Assembly: GCA_010365115.1 (NCBI GenBank)
Contig: JAAFGX010000002.1
Coordinates: 37,218-101,217, forward strand
Direction: 5' to 3'
DNA: 64,000 nt
Origin: Paludibacter sp.
Lineage (GTDB): Bacteria > Bacteroidota > Bacteroidia > Bacteroidales > Paludibacteraceae
In this document: positions 25,577 through 33,831 of the stretch, piece by piece
Position numbering within the stretch: the stretch's first letter is position 1
Layout: each line of letters starts with the position of its first letter
The notes under the pieces: generated by a model
Told to the model about the DNA's origin: nothing
The model's input: the letters and a program-made list of their open reading frames with translations, nothing else
The model's database searches: none
Translations under genes and position numbers: made by a program

Positions 25577-25689
25577 ACAATTAATTGGAATAAACGATTT
25601 ATCAAAAGCAGCTTGCAGGAGGAGATAAATTAATAATGCAAAAGGATGCACGACTGGGTCTTAGCTCTGTCCTCGAAAGCTTTAAAACT

Positions 25690-25935
25690 GATGTTGCATG
25701 GCAGGTCTTCTGACTTATTCCTGTTTTTGAGCGCCTTCCCGAATGGGTTGATTCGTTAATTTGTTGATTTATGATGAGTTTTTTATACTATCAATTTTCA
25801 ACGTTCAACCGGTTTTTCAGTGGCAAAAGTATTGCCCAAAACGTAATTGGAACTTACAGCAGCGGGACTGTTGCCGATTTTCACGGCATTCCCTTTTCAT
25901 CACTTTCTCCAGAAATAGAGTTTGTGAACCAATAC
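25690..25935 (-). promoter_or_regulatory. Cobalamin riboswitch
   Basis: Read on the minus strand, the leader contains in order GGGAATGCCGTGAAAATCGG, then CAACAGTCCCGCTGCTGTAA, GCCACTG, GGGAAGGC and AGTCAGAAGACCTGCC, the conserved blocks of the cobalamin riboswitch (Rfam RF00174). It lies 115 bases before the receptor start and would shut expression when B12 is plentiful. The stretch between GCCACTG and GGGAAGGC is unusually long and AT-rich (about 75 bases). A frame of about 60 codons on the plus strand here is spurious. Confidence 0.95.
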
Positions 25936-25940
25936 AAGGG

Positions 25941-25948
25941 CAAAGATA
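25941..25948 (-). promoter_or_regulatory. -7 box of the riboswitch-receptor transcript
   Basis: The minus strand reads TATCTTTG just upstream of the riboswitch 5' end, the correct place for transcription start. No clear -33 TTTG was seen. Confidence 0.5.
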
Positions 25949-26134
25949 AACGAAAATAAATGAATTTGAAAATTAGTCTAATTGCAATAATCTTTGAAAA
26001 CGAGGAAATGAACCTTTGAAATAAAAATTGACTTATTATTTAATTTCGAGAATTTTCAAGATTTTTGAAACAGGTAAATCTCTAAATTTGTATAACTTGT
26101 CCTTGTTAAAATGAATTTTCAAATTGATTTTTCG

Positions 26135-26142
26135 TATCTTTG
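26135..26142 (+). promoter_or_regulatory. -7 box upstream of the TerB/DnaJ gene
   Basis: TATCTTTG is an exact TAnnTTTG match 31 bases before the ATG at 26173. The -33 element is not clear. Confidence 0.45.
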
Positions 26143-26172
26143 TCCTCCTAAAAAATATTAAATTACAGCTTT

Positions 26173-26910
26173 ATGGGGAATTATGCTAAATGGATTGGTG
26201 CCGGATTGGGTTTTTGGGCGTTGGGCGGACCCGTTGGTGCATTAATCGGATTTGCAGTTGGGTCAATGTTTGATACTACTGGCAGTGCAGTTACAACTCG
26301 CACAGTTAGAAGCGGTCAAACCAACGAAGGTGATTTTAAAATGAGCCTTTTAATACTCATGGCTTGCATAATGAAGACCGATGGCCGTGTTGATAAATCT
26401 GAACTAGCCGTTGTAAAGAAATTTTTAGTGACGAATTTTGGAGAACAAAGTGCATTGGAAGCTTTACAAATTTTAAAGAAACTTCTGGAGCAAAATATCA
26501 ATGAATCTGAAGTGGCAAAGCAAATTGGACTTCAAATGAACTATTCTTCCAAATTGGAATTGTTGCATTTACTTTTCAAGATTGCTTATGCCGATGGCGA
26601 AGTTGTAGCTTCAGAATTATCAACTATTCAACGGATTTCAATTATATTCCGGATTGACAGACTAGATTTTGAATCGATCAAAGCTCCCTATATAAAACAT
26701 TTAGATGCGAATTGGGCTTATAAATCGCTGGAAATTGAAACCACAGCAACTAATGATGAAATTAAAAAAGCGTATAGAACAATGGCTAAGAAATATCATC
26801 CGGACAAAGTAAACGACTTGGGCGAGGATGTAAAAAAATCAGCAACCGAAAAATTCCGGTCAGTAAATGAAGCTTACGAAAGTTTGAAAAAGCAAAGAGG
26901 AATAAACTAA
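26173..26910 (+). CDS. TerB-DnaJ (DjlA-like) co-chaperone
   Basis: A 245-residue protein. The N-terminus is a glycine-rich hydrophobic segment (AGLGFWALGGPVGALIGFAV, about 10-29) that probably inserts into the inner membrane. A TerB-like helical domain spans about 55-165 (MACIMKTDGRVDKSEL; KIAYADGEVVASEL). The C-terminus is a J domain with the HPD tripeptide at 209-211 (KKYHPDKV) and EKFRSVNEAYESL. This order (membrane anchor, TerB, J) is that of DjlA. It would stimulate DnaK ATPase at the membrane. It is followed, after a repeat-like spacer, by cysS. Confidence 0.9.
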   Translation: MGNYAKWIGAGLGFWALGGPVGALIGFAVGSMFDTTGSAVTTRTVRSGQTNEGDFKMSLLILMACIMKTDGRVDKSELAVVKKFLVTNFGEQSALEALQILKKLLEQNINESEVAKQIGLQMNYSSKLELLHLLFKIAYADGEVVASELSTIQRISIIFRIDRLDFESIKAPYIKHLDANWAYKSLEIETTATNDEIKKAYRTMAKKYHPDKVNDLGEDVKKSATEKFRSVNEAYESLKKQRGIN

Positions 26911-26990
26911 TTTACGATTGTAGATTTTAAATTTACGATACAGTTCGAAACAAAATCAATCATAGAAAATCTAAAATCTAAAATTGAATT

Positions 26991-28457
26991 ATGGAACACA
27001 ATTTATACATTTACAATACATTAAGCCGCAAAAAAGAATTGTTTGAGCCACTTCATGAAAACAAAGTGGGTATGTATGTATGCGGACCTACCGTTTATGG
27101 CGATGGGCATTTGGGGCACGCCCGACCTGCCATTACTTTTGATATTGTTTTCCGTTATTTGACTTATTTGGGCTATAAAGTACGTTATGTGAGGAACATA
27201 ACCGACGTGGGTCATTTGGAAAATGATGCAGACAGCGGTGAGGATAAAATTGCAAAAAAAGCACGTCTCGATCATGTGGAGCCGATGGAAGTGGTGCAAT
27301 ATTACCTTAATCGTTATCACAAAGCCATGGAAGCATTAAACGTACTGCCGCCAAGCATCGAACCACATGCATCAGGTCATATCATGGAGCAAATTGAATT
27401 TGTTCAGAAAATTCTCGATGCCGGATTTGCATACGAAAGCGAAGGTTCAGTTTATTTTGATGTGGAAAAATACAATAAATCATATAATTACGGCAAACTT
27501 TCGGGTCGTAATGTGGAAGATATGCTTGAAACAACGCGTGATTTGGATGGTCAATCCGAAAAACGCCGTAGTGTGGATTTCGCACTTTGGAAAAAAGCTT
27601 CCCCGGAACATATTATGCGCTGGAAAGCTCCATGGAGCGAAGGATTTCCAGGCTGGCATCTCGAATGTTCGGCTATGGGAACAAAATATTTGGGCGAAGA
27701 ATTTGACATTCATGGTGGTGGAATGGATTTGATGTTTCCTCACCACGAATGCGAAATTGCGCAGAACAAGGCCGGCTTGGGTAAAGACAGTGTGAAATAC
27801 TGGATGCACAACAATATGATTACCATCAATGGACAAAAAATGGGTAAATCGTTGGGTAATTTTATCACGTTGGATGAATTTTTCACAGGAAATCATGCGT
27901 TGCTTACACAACCATTCAGCCCGATGACCGTTCGTTTCTTTATTTTGCAGGCGCATTACCGCAGCACGATCGATTTTAGCAGCACGGCATTGGAAGGTTC
28001 AGAAAAAGGACTGAGCCGCTTGATGGAAGGTTACGCGCGTTTACAAAAACTAACTGCATTTGCAACAACTTCGGTAGAAATAACCGGACTTCGAGCTAAG
28101 TGCGACGAAGCAATGAATGACGATTTGAATACGCCCATTGTTATTTCGCATTTATTTGATTGTTTGAAAGCGGTAAACTTGGTTCACGATGGAAAAAAAA
28201 CCATTTCTGAATTAGATTTGAGCGAGTTACAATCAGTTTACAAGTTGTATATTGAAGATATTCTTGGTTTGAAATCGGAAACTGAAATGTCTGGTGGAAA
28301 CGAAGCATATAAAAAAGCCATTGACCTATTGCTAAATATGCGCCTGGAAGCCAAACAAAACAAAGACTGGGCAACCAGCGACAAAATTAGAAATGAACTG
28401 ACTGCTCTGGGTTTTGAAATAAAAGATACAAAGGACGGATTTGAGTGGAAGATATGA
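26991..28457 (+). CDS. cysS: Cysteinyl-tRNA synthetase
   Basis: A 488-residue class I aminoacyl-tRNA synthetase. The HIGH-type signature is [14 protein letters not shown] at 33-46, with the zinc ligand Cys31 preceding it, and the second zinc-site block is GWHLECSAM with [10 protein letters not shown]. The KMSKS loop reads KMGKSLGN (about 283-290), which I take to be normal for this lineage. The C-terminal anticodon-binding region ends [18 protein letters not shown]. Complete and of ordinary length. Confidence 0.97.
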   Translation: MEHNLYIYNTLSRKKELFEPLHENKVGMYVCGPTVYGDGHLGHARPAITFDIVFRYLTYLGYKVRYVRNITDVGHLENDADSGEDKIAKKARLDHVEPMEVVQYYLNRYHKAMEALNVLPPSIEPHASGHIMEQIEFVQKILDAGFAYESEGSVYFDVEKYNKSYNYGKLSGRNVEDMLETTRDLDGQSEKRRSVDFALWKKASPEHIMRWKAPWSEGFPGWHLECSAMGTKYLGEEFDIHGGGMDLMFPHHECEIAQNKAGLGKDSVKYWMHNNMITINGQKMGKSLGNFITLDEFFTGNHALLTQPFSPMTVRFFILQAHYRSTIDFSSTALEGSEKGLSRLMEGYARLQKLTAFATTSVEITGLRAKCDEAMNDDLNTPIVISHLFDCLKAVNLVHDGKKTISELDLSELQSVYKLYIEDILGLKSETEMSGGNEAYKKAIDLLLNMRLEAKQNKDWATSDKIRNELTALGFEIKDTKDGFEWKI

Positions 28458-28483
28458 TAATTTACTGTTAAAAAAATGCACCT

Positions 28484-29332
28484 ATGAATTCCAACGGCGA
28501 AATAATTCTTTATCAATCAGAAGATTCCACTCAATTAGAAGTGAGAATTGAAGATGAAACCGTTTGGTTGACATTGAATCAGATTAGTGCCTTGTTTGAT
28601 CGTGATAAGTCTGTGATATCAAGACATATTAAGAATGTGTTTGATGAGCAGGAACTTGATTATTTGTCAACTGTTGCAAAAAATGCAACAGTTCAAATGG
28701 AAGGTGGAAAAGAAGTCCTGCGTCAGATTGAATTTTATAACCTTGATGTTATAATCTCAGTCGGTTATCGTGTTAAATCAAAACGTGGTACTCAATTCCG
28801 CATTTGGGCAAATAGTATTTTGAAGGAATACCTGATGAAAGGTTATGTGCTTCATAGTCGGATGGATAGAGTTGAAAAAAAGATATTGGAACATGACCAG
28901 AAATTTGATTTATTGATAAAAACATCGCTGCCCCCACACGAAGGAATATTTTTCGATGGACAAATTTTTGATGCTTGGAAATTTGCAACAGATTTAGTGA
29001 AATCTGCAAAGCAATCTATCGTTTTAATTGACAATTATGTGGATGAGAGCGTATTACTTTTGCTTTCGAAACGAACAAAAGGAGTTAAGACAACTATTTT
29101 TTCATCAACAAATTCTAAACAATTCCATCTGGATTTGGAAAAATATAATGCTCAATATGAGCCAATTGAAGTGATATTATTCACTAAATCTCATGATCGA
29201 TTTTTGATTATCGATAACGAAACCGTTTATCATATCGGAGCTTCATTAAAAGATTTAGCTAAAAAATGGTTTGCATTTTCCAAAATTGAGTTGAATGCAA
29301 ATGAAATGATTATAAAAATAAATAATAAATAA
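28484..29332 (+). CDS. RhuM-family protein with a C-terminal phospholipase-D-like segment
   Basis: A 282-residue protein. The N-terminal part matches the RhuM (virulence RhuM) family: EDETVWLTLNQISALFDRD at about 22-40, with a helix-turn-helix-like SVISRHIKNVF, then VISVGYRVKSKRGTQFRIWA (about 90-109). The C-terminal 120 residues include KQSIVLIDNYVDESVLLLL and HDRFLIID (about 240-247), reminiscent of the PLD HxK site with Arg in place of Lys. The family is often found in genomic islands and next to restriction systems; the role is uncertain. It is inserted between cysS and rbfA with no phage genes nearby. Confidence 0.85.
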   Translation: MNSNGEIILYQSEDSTQLEVRIEDETVWLTLNQISALFDRDKSVISRHIKNVFDEQELDYLSTVAKNATVQMEGGKEVLRQIEFYNLDVIISVGYRVKSKRGTQFRIWANSILKEYLMKGYVLHSRMDRVEKKILEHDQKFDLLIKTSLPPHEGIFFDGQIFDAWKFATDLVKSAKQSIVLIDNYVDESVLLLLSKRTKGVKTTIFSSTNSKQFHLDLEKYNAQYEPIEVILFTKSHDRFLIIDNETVYHIGASLKDLAKKWFAFSKIELNANEMIIKINNK

Positions 29333-29336
29333 AACT

Positions 29337-29717
29337 ATGGAAACTACAAGACAAGAAAAAATATCGCGGATGTTGCAAAAAGAATTAGGTGAAATCTTTT
29401 TGTTGTATGCCCGTGAATTACAAGGTACTTTGATTACAGTTACCGGTGTTCGAATTAGTCCCGATTTGGGTATAGCGCACACACATTTAAGTATTTTTCC
29501 AGGTAATAAAGTAAAGGATGTACTTGTGAAAGTGAATGAAGATGCAAAAGCGATCCGTTTTGATTTAGGCAAACGTGTTCGTCACCAATTGCGTATTGTT
29601 CCGCAACTTTATTTTCATGTTGACGATTCGTTGGATTACTTGGAAAACATTGATAATTTATTGAAAAGTGATCCTCCATCGCCTTTGAAGGAAGGTGAAG
29701 TTATTGAATTAGATTAA
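29337..29717 (+). CDS. rbfA: Ribosome-binding factor A
   Basis: A 126-residue RbfA, the KH-fold factor for late 16S rRNA processing and 30S maturation. The family elements are TRQEKISRMLQKELGEIF (4-21), then VTGVRISPDLGIAHTHLSI (about 35-53), and PQLYFHVDDSLDYLENI. It starts 4 bases after the RhuM gene and is followed 21 bases later by the LolC/E-type permease, so the row is probably co-transcribed. Confidence 0.95.
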   Translation: METTRQEKISRMLQKELGEIFLLYARELQGTLITVTGVRISPDLGIAHTHLSIFPGNKVKDVLVKVNEDAKAIRFDLGKRVRHQLRIVPQLYFHVDDSLDYLENIDNLLKSDPPSPLKEGEVIELD

Positions 29718-29738
29718 TCATCCATTTACCTGTTAGTA

Positions 29739-31004
29739 ATGCCAAAATCAGTGACAAGTTTTAAAGATAAAATCAGCGATCTGTCCTTTTCGTTCAGGAT
29801 AGCGCGGCGTTACTTATTTTCGAAAAAATCGCACAATGCCATAAATATTATTTCTGGTATTTCGGCTACTGGTGTGGCCATTGGTACCATGGCACTGGTA
29901 GTGGTTTTATCGGTATTCAATGGTTTTGAATCGCTTATTTCGGACATGTTTTCCACCTTCGATCCCGATTTGAAAATTACGTTGGTGCAGGGTAAGACTT
30001 TTGATTTGAATTCAACAGAGTTTTCAGAAATTCGCAATTTAAAGTCGGTGGCATATTTCACCGAAGTGATTGAAGAAAATGCATTGCTGCGTTTTAAAGA
30101 CAAGCAAATGCCTGCCACTATTAAAGGTGTGAGCAACGAATTCGAAAAAATGACCCGCATCGACAGTATTATGTACGATGGGAAATTTCAATTGTACGAT
30201 GGTGCTTTTGAGCGTGCAGTTCCGGGCATCGGTGTTGCAAGCATTTTAGGGCTGGGAGCCCATTTTATCGATCCACTTTATATTTATGCACCCAAACGTA
30301 CCACCAACATTAATCTACTTCGCCCTGAAAATAGTTTTAATCAGATTGGGACGTTTGTTTCCGGTATCTTTGCGGTTCAACAATTGCAATACGATGATCA
30401 TTATGTGCTGGTTTCCATTGCATTGGCTCGTAATTTGTTTGAATATGATAAAAATACAGTTTCGGCAGTTGAATTAAAACTCGCAAATAGTGCAGATATT
30501 GATAAAGTTCAAAACCAAATCCAAACTCTTATTGGCAATCGTTTTCAGGTTAAAAACCGCTACGAACAACAGGAAAGTTTCTTTAAAATAATGAAAATTG
30601 AGAAATGGATAACGTATCTCATTCTTTGTTTTATTTTGCTAATTGCCAGTTTTAATATCATAAGCTCTCTTTCTATGTTGATTATCGACAAAAAAGCGGA
30701 CATTGAAACATTAAAAAATTTGGGAGCCAACAATCAAATTATCAAACGAATTTTTCTGTTCGAAGGTTGGATGATATCAGCGGTTGGTGCAATTGTGGGA
30801 ATTGGTTTGGGAGCAGGTTTGTGTTTATTGCAGGAAAAATTTGGATTTCTGAAACTTGGAAGTGGGTATGTGGTTGAAGCTTATCCGGTTGTAACAAACA
30901 TATTAGACATGCTGTTAGTTTTTGTAACTGTTCTGTCGATGGGATTTCTGGCCGCATATTATCCTGTTCGATATCTTAAAACAAAAATTGACGCAGAATC
31001 TTGA
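29739..31004 (+). CDS. FtsX-like ABC permease, LolC/LolE type
   Basis: A 421-residue inner-membrane permease: an N-terminal membrane helix (about 40-65, containing GTMALVVVLSVFNGFE), a periplasmic MacB-type domain, then three helices (WITYLILCFILLIASFNIIS; GWMISAVGAIVGIGLGAGLCL; MLLVFVTVLSMGFLAAYYPV). The motif NIISSLSMLIIDKKADIETL in the third quarter is typical of LolC/E. It would release lipoproteins from the inner membrane with a LolD ATPase, which is not in this window. It follows rbfA, a common Bacteroidetes order. Confidence 0.9.
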   Translation: MPKSVTSFKDKISDLSFSFRIARRYLFSKKSHNAINIISGISATGVAIGTMALVVVLSVFNGFESLISDMFSTFDPDLKITLVQGKTFDLNSTEFSEIRNLKSVAYFTEVIEENALLRFKDKQMPATIKGVSNEFEKMTRIDSIMYDGKFQLYDGAFERAVPGIGVASILGLGAHFIDPLYIYAPKRTTNINLLRPENSFNQIGTFVSGIFAVQQLQYDDHYVLVSIALARNLFEYDKNTVSAVELKLANSADIDKVQNQIQTLIGNRFQVKNRYEQQESFFKIMKIEKWITYLILCFILLIASFNIISSLSMLIIDKKADIETLKNLGANNQIIKRIFLFEGWMISAVGAIVGIGLGAGLCLLQEKFGFLKLGSGYVVEAYPVVTNILDMLLVFVTVLSMGFLAAYYPVRYLKTKIDAES

Positions 31005-31094
31005 TTTGAAAATTGAGTCAATGAATACTTATAAGATGACAACATTTTTAAATTTTTTCCGTTCATATACAATATCTCATTTATTTTTTACTAA

Positions 31095-31709
31095 ATGAAA
31101 ATCATACACACACTTATATTAGTTTGCATTTTAGTATTGGTTTCTTGCAAAGGACCGGAACCTTCTTCGCCCTATGTGTACGAACCTAATCCGCATTATG
31201 CGTGGGGATATGCACAGTTTTTTGGAGCTTATTATAATTGGACAGGCAATAAAAATAATGTAATCACTGTATCTCTATTTTCCGAGTCGTTGAGTACAAA
31301 TGATCAAGGAAGTTTACAGGGATTTGGTCAATTTCTTTATTTGGAAGATGTATTTGTTGCAACAAAAGACACTAAACTTCCAGTTGGAATATATAAAATT
31401 GATAATTCAGGAGATATAAATACAATCACACCGGGAATTCTCGATACAATTGATAATGAGGTGTATACTTTAGGAGCTACAATCTCTTATTATGAAGAGA
31501 ACGTATCTAGATCAACACTAAAATTAATTTCCGAAGGGACGATCACAGTAACTCGTGGAAAAAATAATTACACCCTTATTTGCGATTTAAAAACGTCTGA
31601 CAAAAAAGAGTTGAAAGGCAGTTTTACAGGAGAATTACCGCACTCTGATGAATCTCTTACTCCACAGATTATTAGAAGTAAAAAGAAGCTTGATTTGATT
31701 TTACAATAA
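31095..31709 (+). CDS. Hypothetical lipoprotein
   Basis: A 204-residue protein with a lipobox LVSCKG (Cys18). The mature part is beta-rich, with GYAQFFGAYYNW, then VGIYKID and GTITVTRGKNNYTLICDL, a pattern like small beta-sandwich lipoproteins of Bacteroidetes. No catalytic motif is seen. It ends with KKKLDLILQ. Its 3' quarter overlaps, on the other strand, the tail of a truncated gene (31568-31981), so the junction between the two may be recent. Function unknown. Confidence 0.6.
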   Translation: MKIIHTLILVCILVLVSCKGPEPSSPYVYEPNPHYAWGYAQFFGAYYNWTGNKNNVITVSLFSESLSTNDQGSLQGFGQFLYLEDVFVATKDTKLPVGIYKIDNSGDINTITPGILDTIDNEVYTLGATISYYEENVSRSTLKLISEGTITVTRGKNNYTLICDLKTSDKKELKGSFTGELPHSDESLTPQIIRSKKKLDLILQ

Positions 31710-31981
31710 TTGATACCAAAACCATTCAATGGCATATCTTCTTTACTTGCAGCCTCAATTCTGTCTCTTTCAACACTTAATTTTTCTTGCTCCAGTTGCA
31801 TTAACTGTTCGGCGGAGAGTTTCTCCATCAGCATAGAATCTTTAGCAGTGTTATCAATTTTTTCCGTTTTGAGAACCCGTACTTCCTTCACGCTGTCTTT
31901 GTGAATCGTAATCGGTTGATTTGCTGCATTTGCCCCAACAAATAATGTGAAGGCAAGTAATAATAATCCAACTCTTTTCAT
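31568..31981 (-). pseudogene. Truncated secreted-protein gene (N-terminal part only)
   Basis: The first 90 residues look genuine: a signal peptide (MKRVGLLLLAFTLFVGANAA), then a coiled-coil-like stretch (AEQLMQLEQEKLSVERDR) ending in EDMPLNGFGI. In Bacteroidetes such heads normally lead to a hydrophobic membrane domain. Here the sequence then passes into the antisense of the neighbouring lipoprotein (31568-31709) and becomes Cys- and Ser-rich and unlike any domain. I read this as a gene that lost its 3' part, perhaps by a deletion joining it to the lipoprotein gene. It could still be a short secreted peptide. Confidence 0.4.
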
Positions 31982-32193
31982 AATCGTATTTTTTTTTAAT
32001 GTGTAAATATTATGTTTGTTTACCTATTAGACGAACTGAAAGTTGGATTTAGATTTAAACTGACATTGAAAAATATTAATTTAACGCTATTTATCTTCTA
32101 ATTGAAAAAAATAAATTGATATTCAATACTATATAAACAATAAACCCTATAAAAATATTATAAGTTGGAGTGTGATTTTTGAAAACAATTGAA

Positions 32194-32688
32194 TTAATAC
32201 TTTCTGGTCACTTTAAAAGAGTTTTTCGGGAAAAGTAAAACAGGTAATGAAACACCAATTACGAGTGCCAACAGAACAAATAATGTTGTAAATCCGTTGT
32301 GAAAAATACTCATTAAATTAACCTGAGATTGTACATCGTCTGAACTTTGCATAAACCGAATTAATCCCAAAATGGTACGATATGCAAATAATCCGGGAAT
32401 CATTGGTAAAAGTGATGGAAATGAGAAAACTTCGGCTGGACAATGAATCAGTCTGGCAAATAAAATGCTCATTAAACCGATACACGATGCTGAAATGAAT
32501 GTTGCCAATGAAATTTCGAATCCCGATTTTAGTAGAAAAAAACGCAAAGAATGTCCTATTGAAGCCATAAATGCCGACACAAAAACCGCTTTGCGAGAAG
32601 GATTTGAGATTACTGCAAAACCAATAGCAGGAATGGCGGCCATCAGGGCATCTAAAAGTGTTAATTGTATGAGTTCTGTTGTGATCAT
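32194..32688 (-). CDS. Threonine/serine exporter, C-terminal half (ThrE_2/DUF3815 type)
   Basis: A 164-residue membrane protein with about five helices, including LLDALMAAIPAIGFAVIS, FISASCIGLMSILFARLI, SLLPMIPGLFAYRTI and LFVLLALVIGVSLPVLLF. PMIPG is the family mark of the second ThrE half. The start at 32688 is chosen because the upstream ATG at 32742 lies inside the preceding gene. It follows the first-half gene with a 14-base gap, so the two form a two-subunit exporter (as YjjB with YjjP). Its substrate is a small amino or organic acid by family. Confidence 0.88.
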   Translation of the reverse strand: MITTELIQLTLLDALMAAIPAIGFAVISNPSRKAVFVSAFMASIGHSLRFFLLKSGFEISLATFISASCIGLMSILFARLIHCPAEVFSFPSLLPMIPGLFAYRTILGLIRFMQSSDDVQSQVNLMSIFHNGFTTLFVLLALVIGVSLPVLLFPKNSFKVTRKY

Positions 32689-32702
32689 AATTTCTCTAAT
32701 CC

Positions 32703-33476
32703 TTAAATTAACATAGCGGTGAATAAACCGAGGGCAATGCAAACAATTAAACTCGTAGCATTCACCAATCGGGCAATTCCGGTAAGTATATGACCCTCAA
32801 TTATATCTAGTATAGAATTTATTAAAGGAACACCAGGAATTAAATATAGTACGCTCGCTGCTAATGCAATTTCGGGAGTATTTGCTAAATGAAACACGTA
32901 TCCCATGCCCGATATGAGGGAAGCTATAAAAGCACTTGTAGTGAAAACCACCAAATGATTGACATGCTTTTTTATCATTTCCTGTCGAAGATAAAAACCG
33001 GTAAGTGTACCAACAAACACAAGTCCAATTGCATAGAAATCACCTTTAAAAAGCCCGCAAAATGCTGCATTTGCAATTGCAACAAGAACTAAAACCAGCC
33101 AACGGGACATTCTTTTTTGAGAGATTATTTCAGTAAACTGATGTTTTACTGTATCGAAAGGAAGATTTTTGTCATACGTGTGCCAACTCAATGCACTTAA
33201 ATCGGAGACAAAGGTAAAATTTAGAAGTAATGGCTTGGTTTTTTTTATAATTGTCAATCGTTGAGATTGATCTGCTTTGTTCGTAATGGTCATCATTATA
33301 CTTAGCTGGAAAACTGACAAATCGATATAATATCCAAATTTTTCGGCCATCCGCGAAATGTTTTGGATAATTCGCATGGTATGAGCTCCCGAAGTCATAA
33401 GCTCAGAAGCAATTTCAGTAAGCAAATCGGCTATTTGTTCAATAGTTGGTGTTTTGTTTTCCAAAGATAAATTCAT
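32703..33476 (-). CDS. Threonine/serine exporter, N-terminal half (ThrE_1/DUF1212 type)
   Basis: A 257-residue protein: a cytoplasmic N-terminal region (LLTEIASELMTSGAHTMRII, about 15-35) and then five membrane helices, among them WLVLVLVAIANAAFCGLFKG and YLIPGVPLINSILDIIEGH, the GVPLINS motif of the family. The start at 33476 is used; the distal ATG at 33551 adds 25 residues without family resemblance. It heads the two-gene exporter unit. Confidence 0.88.
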   Translation of the reverse strand: MNLSLENKTPTIEQIADLLTEIASELMTSGAHTMRIIQNISRMAEKFGYYIDLSVFQLSIMMTITNKADQSQRLTIIKKTKPLLLNFTFVSDLSALSWHTYDKNLPFDTVKHQFTEIISQKRMSRWLVLVLVAIANAAFCGLFKGDFYAIGLVFVGTLTGFYLRQEMIKKHVNHLVVFTTSAFIASLISGMGYVFHLANTPEIALAASVLYLIPGVPLINSILDIIEGHILTGIARLVNATSLIVCIALGLFTAMLI

Positions 33477-33831
33477 ATTGAATATAATTTCAGTGAGATA
33501 GTGATTTGATGCATTTGTATAAAGTTGAAAAAACATCAAAAGTTGAACCAATAAAAAAATAAAAAAATCTGCAAGTGTTCAGTTTTAAATCTTAATGAAG
33601 ATGTATTATTTTGTGTTGGCTCAATTTGTGTTGAAGGATTATAAAAAATTCCAACCATTTTTATTACTTTTGACGAAATGAATTATGAAATTGAAAGAAA
33701 AGGTACTTTAAAATGGGTTTAATTATTTTATTTTGAGAACATTATTTTTTACAAATAAAAATTAAACAGTAAAAAGCAATTGAACATAATAGAGTTTAAA
33801 GCGTTTTGGAGCATGTAACAATAATAGTAGA
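33477..33831. other. Gap of 355 bases without a gene
   Basis: Very AT-rich, divergent promoter region between the ThrE exporter and copA. It contains a tiny 14-codon frame (MNYEIERKGTLKWV, from 33679) too short to judge. No operator or RNA structure is clear. Confidence 0.4.

Noticed and set aside
25761..25959. Two overlapping frames of 62 codons on the plus strand
   Set aside because: They lie on the antisense of the cobalamin riboswitch and have no coding features.
26911..26990. ATCTAAAATCT-type repeat words before cysS
   Set aside because: Low-complexity AT-rich intergenic words common in such genomes; no stable inverted structure.
27838..27861. KMGKS instead of KMSKS in CysRS
   Set aside because: I recall this variant from other Bacteroidetes cysteinyl-tRNA synthetases and the rest of the site is intact.
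28484..29332. Prophage or island boundary around the RhuM gene
   Set aside because: Flanking genes are core (cysS, rbfA), no integrase, tRNA or att repeats were seen.
33679..33723. 14-codon frame in the copA upstream region
   Set aside because: Too short to support, no Shine-Dalgarno and no match to a known small protein.
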